The notes below the pieces were generated by a model. That model saw only the letters and a list, made by a program, of their open reading frames with translations, had not been told where the DNA came from and searched no databases. Below, one piece after another: positions 49,301 through 57,900 of a stretch of DNA of 64,000 nt. A program made the translations under genes and the position numbers. Origin of the DNA: Bacteroidota bacterium (GTDB taxonomy: Bacteria; Bacteroidota; Bacteroidia; B-17B0; Aurantibacillaceae); assembly GCA_020162035.1 (NCBI GenBank), contig JAIUNM010000010.1, positions 1 to 64,000 of the forward strand, given 5' to 3'. Numbering within the stretch: the first letter of the stretch is position 1; each line of letters starts with the position of its first letter.

Positions 49301-49895
49301 TGGATTAGATTATGTTTTTATGAATAACCAATCTAGACAATTATTAGTAAATGGATTAGAAAATAAAGAATTAATAAGTCACGAAGGGCGTATTAGATTA
49401 AACTTTTTTAAAGCATGGGCATTAAATTCAATTAACACATACTCTCAAAAGGGTAATAAATCGCAATTATTTAGTACCCGAAATTATTTAATAGAAAGTT
49501 ATAAAACAGAAAATAAATTATCATTTCAGCCAACAACAAATTATAGAGTTGCATTAAATGGAAATTACGAAATTAAACAAAACTTAATAGGGCTTGATAT
49601 TGAAAAAGCAATAATAACTACTTTAGGAATTGAAGGAAAATATAATCAAACAGAAAAAGGAAGTTTAAATGCAAAATTTGATTACATACAAATTATTTTT
49701 AATGGTAATCAAAACTCATCGGTTGGGTATGAAATGTTAAACGCATTAAGTAACGGAAGCAATTATACTTGGGAATTAAGTTACGAGCGTTTTTTAAATA
49801 AAAATATTCAAATTAGTATAAATTATAACGGAAGAAAAAACGGCACATCAAACATTGTGCATTTAGGAGGAGCTCAGGTTAGAGCTTATTTTTAA
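46356..49895 (+). CDS. Large secreted/outer-membrane protein, unknown function
   Basis: 1179 residues. A hydrophobic segment ([20 protein letters not shown], residues ~19-38) is the likely signal peptide; there is no later Met that would keep it, so the ATG at 46356 stands. The body is beta-rich with many Asn, Lys, Tyr and Phe. A central block ([47 protein letters not shown], residues ~150-200) looks conserved, and [24 protein letters not shown] (~860) resembles a Ca-loop or surface motif. The final ~150 residues alternate like barrel strands. I do not recognise the family. Confidence 0.8.
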   Translation: [1179 protein letters not shown]

Positions 49896-49928
49896 AACAA
49901 AAAATAAAATCTAAATTTATTTAGCATT

Positions 49929-49988
49929 AACTTTGTGATACTGAAAATTAAAACCAGTAATTTTTTTATGTTAAATATCACAAAAGTT
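49929..49988. other. Imperfect inverted repeat in the gap before the XRE gene
   Basis: AACTTTGTGATA (49929-49940) pairs with TATCACAAAAGTT (49976-49988) with one bulged base. A second inverted pair (about 50029-50043 with 50062-50076) lies just before the stop of the convergent XRE gene. Together they may stop transcription from both sides. Nothing else is visible in this gap. Confidence 0.5.
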
Positions 49989-50077
49989 ACGCTGGCTATG
50001 CTGGTAAGTAAGAAATTATATTAACGATTAAATTTTTGCTTTTATAGTATATAATATTAAGTGAAGCAAAATTTAAA

Positions 50078-50467
50078 TCAACACCTCTTTTCTTTCAAAT
50101 CATTTATTTCTTTTTTTAAATGTTCTATTAACTCTTTTTGCGTGATTATTGTTTCATCTTTGGCTTTTAATAATTGATTAACAAAACCTTCATTATTATT
50201 AAAACTATTTTGAGTATTTGATTGAGGACTGTTATTAAAATTATTGTATAATGTCGGATTTACAAATTCGCTTGGGCTTATTTTAAATGCTTTACTAATT
50301 TTAGATATTAATTCATCAGTAAAATTTAATTTACCATTTTCAAGTTTGCTATATTCTTGTTGGTTTTGCAAACCTAATATTTCCGACAAAGTTTCTTGTT
50401 TATAACCTTGGTTTAAACGCAATCCTCTTAAACGTTGTGCATACTTAATGTCATTTTCTGTAATCAT
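50078..50467 (-). CDS. XRE-family transcriptional regulator
   Basis: 129 residues. Residues ~8-65 form a Cro/CI-type helix-turn-helix (RLRGLRLNQGYKQETLSEILGLQNQQEYSKLENGKLNF, SKISKAFKISPSEF). The C-terminal ~35 residues are a coiled coil (LLKAKDETIITQKELIEHLKKEINDLKEK) that could mediate dimerisation; the Asn-rich linker between them is disordered. It is divergent from the repeat-domain genes and lanthipeptide operon and is the only regulator in that stretch. Its promoter carries a palindrome that may be its own operator. Confidence 0.9.
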   Translation of the reverse strand: MITENDIKYAQRLRGLRLNQGYKQETLSEILGLQNQQEYSKLENGKLNFTDELISKISKAFKISPSEFVNPTLYNNFNNSPQSNTQNSFNNNEGFVNQLLKAKDETIITQKELIEHLKKEINDLKEKRC

Positions 50468-50475
50468 AAAATGTA

Positions 50476-50490
50476 AATTACGGCGTAATT
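50476..50490. promoter_or_regulatory. Palindromic operator candidate upstream of the XRE gene
   Basis: AATTACG-G-CGTAATT is a perfect inverted repeat with a single central base, centred about 16 bp upstream of the XRE start and just downstream of its predicted -7 box. Position and symmetry fit autorepression by an XRE dimer. Confidence 0.55.
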
Positions 50491-50500
50491 ATTTGTTAAT

Positions 50501-50531
50501 CAAATATATTAATTTTCAACTACTTATACAA
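50501..50531 (-). promoter_or_regulatory. Bacteroidota-type promoter of the XRE gene
   Basis: On the minus strand TTG (50531-50529) is followed by 20 bases and then TATATTTG (50508-50501). This matches the Bacteroidota primary sigma consensus TTG-N(~20)-TAnnTTTG. Transcription should start near 50496, a few bases before the AATTACG palindrome. Confidence 0.65.
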
Positions 50532-50648
50532 TTTATTTTCAAAAAATTAAAGATTTATTCATTCAAATGCTAACTCTACGACATATTTTACATTAAATAT
50601 AAATTGACAAAACTCGTTTCAAAAACTAATTTAGATAAAAAGTTTGCT

Positions 50649-51041
50649 ATGTTAAATTATATTGATACTGGAAACATGCTTAAAGAAATTGGTGTTACTA
50701 CCAATATTAATGAGATGGTTAAATACACTGCAGCCACTACAACAACACTATTTAATGCAGGTCCATATACTGTTACACTAATTACTGGTGCAGGAAATGG
50801 TACTTTGGTTAAATCAATAACAGTTAAAGGATTTTCTAACACAGTACGAGGCTCCATATTTTTATTCTTATTTAATGGAAGTTCTACAATTAATATAGAC
50901 TCCATTCAAATAGATAATGAGGTACAAACCGGCACTCAGCAGGCATTTGAAAAATCTTTTGAATTGGATTACTATCTCGCACCTGGCGTATCTATTCAAG
51001 CATATATGAATACCATACAAGATTTTGTTATTACAATGTAA
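50649..51041 (+). CDS. Single-domain member of the repeat-domain family
   Basis: 130 residues from the ATG at 50649; an in-frame TTG at 50604 would add 15 residues and cannot be excluded. After a distinct N-terminal helix (MLNYIDTGNMLKEIGVTTN), residues ~25-130 match one copy of the domain repeated in the next two genes: GNGTLVKSITVKGFSNTVRGSIFLFLFNGSSTI, TGTQQAFEKSFELDYYLAPGVSIQAYMN. It lacks the closing DW.Y motif of the other copies. No signal peptide. Function unknown; the beta-sandwich character suggests a structural or binding protein. Confidence 0.65.
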   Translation: MLNYIDTGNMLKEIGVTTNINEMVKYTAATTTTLFNAGPYTVTLITGAGNGTLVKSITVKGFSNTVRGSIFLFLFNGSSTINIDSIQIDNEVQTGTQQAFEKSFELDYYLAPGVSIQAYMNTIQDFVITM

Positions 51042-51093
51042 GCATTGGACATGAGCTACTAAAAAATAATTTACAAATTAATAAATAAAAATT

Positions 51094-52365
51094 ATGGCAG
51101 CAGAAACACAGTACACAGCTAACACAGGCACAACACAAATTACAGCAGCAAACACTTCTTTAACAGGCTCGGGAACATTAAACACTAATATTTGGATGCT
51201 TGTGAGGGGCGGCTCAAATGGCACATTAGTAAAATCAATTACTATAAAAGCAACAGGTACAACTGCTGAGGGCATGGTTCGTTTTTTCTTGTTTGATGGT
51301 ACAAACACCCGATTAGTACATGAAGTAGGTGTTTTGGCCAACACGCCAAGTGCAACAAATCCTGCTTTCGAATATACGTTGAATTGCAACATGAGTTTAA
51401 AAGCAAATTTTGAAATTCGTGTTACTACTCAAATTGCTAATACTTTTAATATTATCAGCGACTCTGTAGATTGGAATTATTTCACACCTTCTGTAAGGCA
51501 AGAAAGTACCAATTTTACCGCTAACACAGGCACCGCAGTTATTAATGTTGCCAATACAACCTTAACCGGTGGGACATTAAATACCAATATTTGGTCTGCC
51601 TTTACCGCAGGATCTTCAACCACTTTTAGGGGTGCGCGCATTGATTCATTAATAATCAAAGCTCAAGGAACCACCACCATGGGAATGATCCGAATTTATA
51701 TTTTTGATACAACAAACTATCGCTTGTTTAAAGAGATTCCGGTTCCGGCCATTGTTCAAACTGGTACAGAAAAAGCTTACCAATATAAATTAGACATGGG
51801 TGGCTTTAGCTTAAAGGCTGGTTGGGAAATTAGAGTTTCAACAGAAAAAGCAGAAACATTTTCTATAGTTGTAGAAGGTAACGATTGGAGATATCCGGCC
51901 AACCCTGCTATTACAAATTACACGCCAGCATCTAACACTGCCGTAACCACTGAGGAGATTTTACACGCTTTGCAAGTACCGGCAGGTCTATTTTCTACTG
52001 GAAATTTAATGGAAGTATATTCAAGTTTAACATTTACAAATAGCGCTAATATTAAAACTTACAAAATTTATATTAACACTTCAAATTCTTTAACAGGGGC
52101 TACTGCAATTGCAAACTACAGGCCAACTGTAAATACCGTAGATAATATTTCTCGCTTATACCCCGTTATAAATGATACTACTTTAGAGGCTTATGGTGGA
52201 ACGACAGCAAGCATAAGCAATCAATACACTGCCAACACAGGAACTTCTGGAAATGTAACAGTTCCTAGTTTATCGGCAGGTTTTTGGGTTTTAATTTCCG
52301 GACAAAAAACAGTTGCCGGAGAAACCAGTACACTGCGTTGGAGCATGGTAAACAAATTATTTTAA
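51094..52365 (+). CDS. Repeat-domain protein, two full copies plus divergent C-terminus
   Basis: 423 residues, no signal peptide. Copy 1 (residues ~5-130) runs from QYTANTGTTQITAANTSL to DWNYF; copy 2 (~135-270) from FTANTGTAVINVANTTL to NDWRYP. Both contain GS-T-LVKSITIKATGTTAEGMVRFF-like strands. The C-terminal ~150 residues are different (EEILHALQVPAGLFSTGNLMEVYSSLTF) and end with a partial repeat (QYTANTGTSG). This last region reminds me of phage tail or capsid-decoration proteins, but only weakly. GC content and codon use look higher than in neighbouring housekeeping genes. Function unknown. Confidence 0.75.
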   Translation: MAAETQYTANTGTTQITAANTSLTGSGTLNTNIWMLVRGGSNGTLVKSITIKATGTTAEGMVRFFLFDGTNTRLVHEVGVLANTPSATNPAFEYTLNCNMSLKANFEIRVTTQIANTFNIISDSVDWNYFTPSVRQESTNFTANTGTAVINVANTTLTGGTLNTNIWSAFTAGSSTTFRGARIDSLIIKAQGTTTMGMIRIYIFDTTNYRLFKEIPVPAIVQTGTEKAYQYKLDMGGFSLKAGWEIRVSTEKAETFSIVVEGNDWRYPANPAITNYTPASNTAVTTEEILHALQVPAGLFSTGNLMEVYSSLTFTNSANIKTYKIYINTSNSLTGATAIANYRPTVNTVDNISRLYPVINDTTLEAYGGTTASISNQYTANTGTSGNVTVPSLSAGFWVLISGQKTVAGETSTLRWSMVNKLF

Positions 52366-52374
52366 TTTATTATA

Positions 52375-52626
52375 TTAAATGGATATTCTTTTAAAGTCAT
52401 AAAAATTTTGGTTTACAAATGAGTATATTTTTGACCTCGAAATATTTTTTTAGTGAAATTAGCAGCGCCAAAAGAAGTTTTGCCAGTGCGAAAGCGATTT
52501 TTGTATCTCGCGAAGCGCTTAAATCGCCGGCTTGGAGCTGCGATAATTTCACAAGAAAATATTTCGCAGTCTTGAATTTTTGTTTCTTTTGTTTTAAGAC
52601 AAAAGAAAATCAAGAATATCCATTAA
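52375..52626. repeat. Long nested intergenic palindrome (element B)
   Basis: This fills most of the 327-bp gap between two repeat-domain genes and holds no plausible gene. Outer arms: ATGGATATTCTT (52379-52390) with AAGAATATCCAT (52612-52623), both perfect. Middle arms: CGAAATATTTT (52438-52448) with AAAATATTTCG (52556-52566), and GTGAAATTA (52453-52461) with TAATTTCAC (52544-52552). A 9-bp hairpin lies at 52583-52591/52600-52608. The core shares GATTTTTG..TCTCGC.AAGCG and CTTAAATC with element A at 26048-26423 but lacks the GC-rich insert. Confidence 0.85.
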
Positions 52627-52692
52627 TAAAATTTTTATACGAAATTAACAGGAATCAATGGTTGAAACTTATAAAAGCATAAAAATTCATTT

Positions 52693-53493
52693 ATGGCAGA
52701 AGAAACACAATACATAGCAAACACCGGAATTGCAACCCTATCTGTAGCCAACCCTAATTTAGATGGTACAGGTACATTTGCCGCTGTTGTAACCGGTGCC
52801 AGCAATGGTACATTAATAAAAAAGGTATATATTAAAGCTATAGGTGCAACAACCGAGGGCATGGTGCGTTTGTTTTTAGATAACGGCACCACTAAATTGC
52901 TTTTACACGAAGTTGACGTGCCTGCAATTACCAACACAGGTGTGGCGCCAAGTTTTGAAGCTGAACTGGAATTGAATTTTACTTTAAAAGCAGGCTTTAT
53001 TATACAAGCCAGTACACAAAATGCAGAAACTTTTAATGTAATTGCCGAAGCTATGGATTGGTTATATTACGCTCCTGCCGTAAGAACAGATACCACACAG
53101 TTTAAAACCAATTGGGGTTTTGGGAAATTGGCCATTGCCAACACTAACTTAAACGGCACCGGTACTATTTACGATATTTATACATCAGGCACAGCCTTCT
53201 CTAACGGAAAAGGCTCCAGTGTTAAGAACATTGTGATAACAAATATTAGTAATGTAAACGATGGCATGGTAAGGCTGTACATTAAAAAAGCAGGTGTGTA
53301 TTACTTATTTAAGGAGGTTATTATAGCCACCCGAACAGGAAGCGATATTACAGGTACTTACCATAATTTGGTTGATTTTGAGGATGATTTTGAATTACAG
53401 TTAGATGTTAGCATTAGCGGAAGCACCCAAAATGCAGAAACCTACCCCATGGAGGTAACAATTAATGGTAATGATTGGAAATATTTAGCATGA
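52693..53493 (+). CDS. Repeat-domain protein, two copies
   Basis: 266 residues, no signal peptide. Copy 1 (residues ~5-130): QYIANTGIATLSVANPNLDGTGTF, ASNGTLIKKVYIKAIGATTEGMVRLFL, TLKAGFIIQASTQNAETFNVIAEAMDWLYYA. Copy 2 (~140-266): FKTNWGFGKLAIANTNLNGTGTI, VNDGMVRLYIKKAGVYYLFKEV, SGSTQNAETYPM, ending NGNDWKYLA. It is close to the protein at 51094-52365. The lanthipeptide precursor gene starts only 21 bp after its stop on the same strand, so the two may be co-transcribed. Function unknown. Confidence 0.75.
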   Translation: MAEETQYIANTGIATLSVANPNLDGTGTFAAVVTGASNGTLIKKVYIKAIGATTEGMVRLFLDNGTTKLLLHEVDVPAITNTGVAPSFEAELELNFTLKAGFIIQASTQNAETFNVIAEAMDWLYYAPAVRTDTTQFKTNWGFGKLAIANTNLNGTGTIYDIYTSGTAFSNGKGSSVKNIVITNISNVNDGMVRLYIKKAGVYYLFKEVIIATRTGSDITGTYHNLVDFEDDFELQLDVSISGSTQNAETYPMEVTINGNDWKYLA

Positions 53494-53514
53494 TTAATTA
53501 TTAAAATTTAAAAT

Positions 53515-53748
53515 ATGAAAAAGAAAGAGAAACTCAAAAACATCTCTAAACTCAAATTAAATAAGGATACAATTGCTTATTTAAATCCTGATTCTAATAA
53601 TATTACCAATCCCAACGATCATGTATTTGCAAGTATATTTAGAGTTTGTGTATCTCACACATATAATATTTGTATAGGTTGTTATACAGATGGGGTAGAT
53701 GGTCACCCGTGTCCCAAAAAAACGGACGGTACCTGCCAATTTGATTAG
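53515..53748 (+). CDS. Class I lanthipeptide precursor (LanA-like)
   Basis: 77 residues. The N-terminal half is a Lys-rich leader with the motif LKLNKDTIAYLN (residues 13-24), which matches leaders of Bacteroidota class I lanthipeptides. The C-terminal half is the probable core: five Cys (45, 53, 56, 66, 74) and six Ser/Thr from residue 40 on (S40, S47, T49, T58, T70, T73), enough for up to five lanthionine rings. There is no GG or GA leader-cleavage motif. The LanC-like gene begins 11 bp downstream. Short genes of this composition beside LanB and LanC are strong RiPP precursor candidates; the ring pattern is not predictable. Confidence 0.85.
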   Translation: MKKKEKLKNISKLKLNKDTIAYLNPDSNNITNPNDHVFASIFRVCVSHTYNICIGCYTDGVDGHPCPKKTDGTCQFD

Positions 53749-53759
53749 TTTAGAATACA

Positions 53760-54956
53760 ATGAATATTATTATTAAGAATAAATTAAAAGAAATATTTAG
53801 TATTCTAAATGAAACTCCAACAAACATAAATAACTTGGGGCTAATTGATGGTTGGTGTGGCATAAGTTTATTCAAAAAAAATTATTCCTTAATTAATTCT
53901 AAAATAAAACTTAACAATGATGTCGAAGAATTTCTGTTAAAGAATTTTGAATCTTATTTAAAGAATAATTCTTTTGATCCACATCTAACAAATGGAATCT
54001 CAGGGATATTTTGGTATTTATCCTACTTAAAAAATAAAAGATTTCTATATTTAGACAATAATAAATTTTTTAATGATTTCGAAAACTATTTAGATAAAAT
54101 TTTACTAAGTGACTGTGAATACAAAAACTACGATATATTATATGGTTCTATAGGTACAATTGTATTTTATAAAGAATCAGGTATATTACATCGAAAAAAA
54201 AAATTACAAAAAAAAATCATTGAGATTATTGCGAATCAAGCAATTTACATTGAAAATAACAGTATAAGATGGGTATTTGCTAGTTTGAGAACTAAAAGTA
54301 TAAATAATGATGAGGTTAATTTTGGACTATCACATGGAATTCCTAGTTTGATTAGTTGTTTATTGAAGTTTGATAGGGAATTTGACAATTTAACACGCCC
54401 ATTAGTATTCAAATCAATAAACAATATATTGAATTTTGAAAATAATTCAGATAGCAATTACTTTAATTATTTTCCAGATATTTTAAAGGTTATGGACAAT
54501 AAAACAACAGATTACAAATCAAGATTGGCTTGGTGTTATGGAGATTTAGGTATTGCCTGCATGCTTTGGAATGCCGGCAGCAGGTACAGTGTCCAAGAAT
54601 GGAAAATGAAAGCAGTAGATATAGTTATTAAAACTACTTTTAGAAAAGTTGAGGAAAAAGCGACTCTTGACATAGGACTCTGTCATGGGTCTGCAGGTAT
54701 AGCACACATATACAATAGGTTTTACAATTATACAAATGATTTAAGAATAAAAGAAGCATCTTTAAATTGGCTTGAAAAAACTCTAGAGTTAGCCAATTTT
54801 AGTGACCAATTTTCAAAATATAATACTAATAATCAGGATGCAATTGTGATAAACGATCCTTCATTTTTAACTGGTATGTCCGGAGTCGGTTTATCACTAA
54901 TTGGATTCTTAAATCCTAAAACTATGGATTGGGATAGGTGCTTGCAAATAACTTAG
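53760..54956 (+). CDS. LanC-like lanthionine cyclase
   Basis: 398 residues, the usual size of class I LanC. Zinc-site residues fit NisC: Cys259 in WCYGDLGIA, Cys308-His309 in LCHGSAGIAHI, and the catalytic-type His192 in LSHGIPSLI. Repeated alpha-toroid motifs (NGISGIFWYLSYL, YGSIGTIVFYK, LTGMSGVGLSLIGFL) run along the chain. It would add Cys thiols to dehydrated Ser/Thr on the adjacent precursor. The LanB gene starts 1 bp after its stop. Confidence 0.93.
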   Translation: MNIIIKNKLKEIFSILNETPTNINNLGLIDGWCGISLFKKNYSLINSKIKLNNDVEEFLLKNFESYLKNNSFDPHLTNGISGIFWYLSYLKNKRFLYLDNNKFFNDFENYLDKILLSDCEYKNYDILYGSIGTIVFYKESGILHRKKKLQKKIIEIIANQAIYIENNSIRWVFASLRTKSINNDEVNFGLSHGIPSLISCLLKFDREFDNLTRPLVFKSINNILNFENNSDSNYFNYFPDILKVMDNKTTDYKSRLAWCYGDLGIACMLWNAGSRYSVQEWKMKAVDIVIKTTFRKVEEKATLDIGLCHGSAGIAHIYNRFYNYTNDLRIKEASLNWLEKTLELANFSDQFSKYNTNNQDAIVINDPSFLTGMSGVGLSLIGFLNPKTMDWDRCLQIT

Positions 54957-54957
54957 A

Positions 54958-57900
54958 ATGATAGAGGATTATACTTTTTTTCCACAGATTGTTTTCCGTT
55001 CACCAATTCAAAATAAAGACGGATTTGAAGAAGTAAACTTCGAAGATAATAAAAAATTTTCCGAATCGCTATATATTGCAAATCCATTACTCCACAATGA
55101 GCTTTCAAGAGAGAAAGAATCCTACAAAAAGGAGAAGATTCAAAACACGCTACATAAATACAAAATTAGACTGTGTAATAGGTGTACCCCATTCGGTCTT
55201 TTTGCAGGAATAGGAGTAGCAAACTGGGGCGATTTTTCATCTATACAACTTGTCGGATCAATTGAAAGAGTTACTAAACTTGACATGAATATATTGTGTG
55301 AGCTAACTTCTCTAGTTTCAAATCAAGTGGAAATCATACCTCATTTAAAGTTTTACTTCAACAATAGTGCTTATGAGATAGCAGGGCAGTTGAGGTATGT
55401 TGAGGTAATTTATAAAAATAACAATAGGTCGTATCAAATTAGCGCTATTGATTTTAACCCTTATTTAAAAAAACTACAAATAATCTTAAGAAATGGGGAA
55501 TATATAGATAAGATAGTATCGCAATTAACTGATGAAACTGTTTCAAAAGATGAGGCATTAAAATATGTGGATGAGTTAATTCAATCACAAGTTCTGGTTA
55601 GTGAGATTGAACCTTTCGTTACCGGAAAAGATTATCTCTCAGAATTAATCGAACAACTAAAAATAATAAATCTAAGAGCTAATAATCTTAACCTCATGGT
55701 TATTATAAATTATCTAATTGATATTAACTTAACCCTAAAAAAAATAGACTCCAATAAAATAAATGAGATATCAATTTATGAGAAATTAAAAGCAAATCTA
55801 AAAAAGCTTAACTTGCCCCTAAATCAAAATGATATTTTTCAAACTGATTTTTCACATAATATTACTTTTGGAAAAATATCTAATAGCATTCAAAGTAAAT
55901 TGGGTCAAACAATCATTAGTCTAAATAAATTATTTCCTAATCTTGAAAATCAAAACCTTAAAAAATTCAAAGAGGCATTTATAAAAAGATATGATCAGCA
56001 AGGAATACCGATTCTAGAATTATTTGATAAGGACTTAGGCATGAATTATTCATCTGGTAATTTTAACGGCATTAATCCACTGATTGATGATTTAAAGATC
56101 AATCAAAATTTCCCTTTGGATAGTCAATTAATATGGAATAAGACTCAAGAATTTCTATTCAAAAAATTAATTAAAGCAATAAAAAATCAGGAATATACAG
56201 TTAAAATTAATCACGAAGAATTCAATTTTTTAAACCTTGAGGAGAAAAATTACTTTGCCGATACATTTGCGGTTATGTTCAGCGTATTAGATTCAGTTAA
56301 TAATAAAATAATTTTAAAATCCTTTGGCGGCTCAAGCGCAACAAATTTGTTAGGTAGATTCGGTCATGTTAATAATCAAATTAATGATATTTTAAAAGAA
56401 ATAGCTTTCATCGAACAAAAGAATAATCCAGATAAAATAATTGCTGAAATAATACATTTGCCTCAGAGCAGATTAGGTAACGTGATTTTCAGACCAGCAT
56501 TCAGAGAATTTGAAATTCCTTATTTAACAAAATCTAATGCCAATATTACCAAGCAAATTGAATTAAAGGATATTATTGTATATGTAAGAAATAATAAAAT
56601 AATTTTATATCATAAACTATTAAAAAAAGAGGTAATTCCAAAATTAGGTAATGCACACAATTATTCACACAATTCATTACCAATTTACGAATTTCTTTGT
56701 GATATTCAAAATCAGAATATTAAAAATTATACTTCTTTCAATTGGGGTTCATTATCTAGAGAATTTGACTTTTTACCAAGAGTTGAAATTGACAGTGTAA
56801 TTGTATTCTCAGCAACTTGGCATTTCAAAAAGAAAGATTTCTTAAACTTCATTAGCTTAGATGAAGACAAGCTGGTAGACAACATGAATAAATTTAAAAC
56901 TTCAAATAACTTACCTGACAAAGTTCTTTTTATTGAAGGAGATAATGAGTTACTATTTGATTTGACCAATAAAATAAGTTTAAGTGTTTTCATTAATACA
57001 GTGAAGAATAAAGAACAAATAACTATTAAAGAATATTTATTCGATAACACACATTCATTAATAAAAAATAAAGAAGGGAAACCACATACAAATGAATGCT
57101 TGTGTATAGTTTCAAAAAAAAATAAGATAGTTGAAAGTAATTTATTAAATAATCATTATTTAACAAACATGAAAAATTTAAATAAAAAACGAGTATATAC
57201 TATTGGAAGTAAATGGTTATATTATAAAATATACACCGGTGTTAAGCATACAGACAACATCTTAACTGAAATAATATCAGATATAATATTAAAATTAGAA
57301 AGAAGAAAACTTATCAATCAATGGTTTTTTATCAGGTATAATGATCCAGAGCATCATATTAGGCTCAGATTAAAATGTAATAATGTTACTAATATATCAA
57401 AAATCATATTTTTAATTAACAAAGAATTTCAACCAATTATATCAACAAAAAAAATTACTAATTTAATTCTTGACACGTATATTCAAGAATTGGAGAGATA
57501 TGGGTCAAAAAACATGGAAAACACTGAAAGGATATTCCATATAGAAAGTCAAGCTGTTATTTCCGCCCTGCCTTTATTTCGAGGTGAGAATGGGCACGAG
57601 TTACGATGGAAATGGGCAATTGTTTGTGTAGATAGACTAATCTCTGATTTTGGGCTAGACTTTTTTCAGAAACACAAACTAATGGAATATTTAACAATCA
57701 CATTCGGAAATGAGTTTAATTATAAAAGGAAGAGCGTTAAAATTCAATTGGATAATAAATTTAGAAAAAATAAAAACCTATTAAATGAGCTTTTCGAAAA
57801 AGAAAAAATATTTGACGCTGAAAATGAATATCTTAACGTGATTTTAAAGGAACGATCTCTTGCACTTAAAAAAATTTCAGAACAAATTATAGTATTAAAA

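Noticed and set aside
52413..52682. Two opposite frames of 66 and 87 codons between the repeat-domain genes
   Set aside because: Both lie inside a long palindrome; frames on both strands of a palindrome are expected and the products show no protein-like features.
51094..53493. Intact prophage
   Set aside because: Repeat-domain proteins only faintly recall phage structural proteins, and there is no capsid, portal, terminase, tail or integrase gene nearby.
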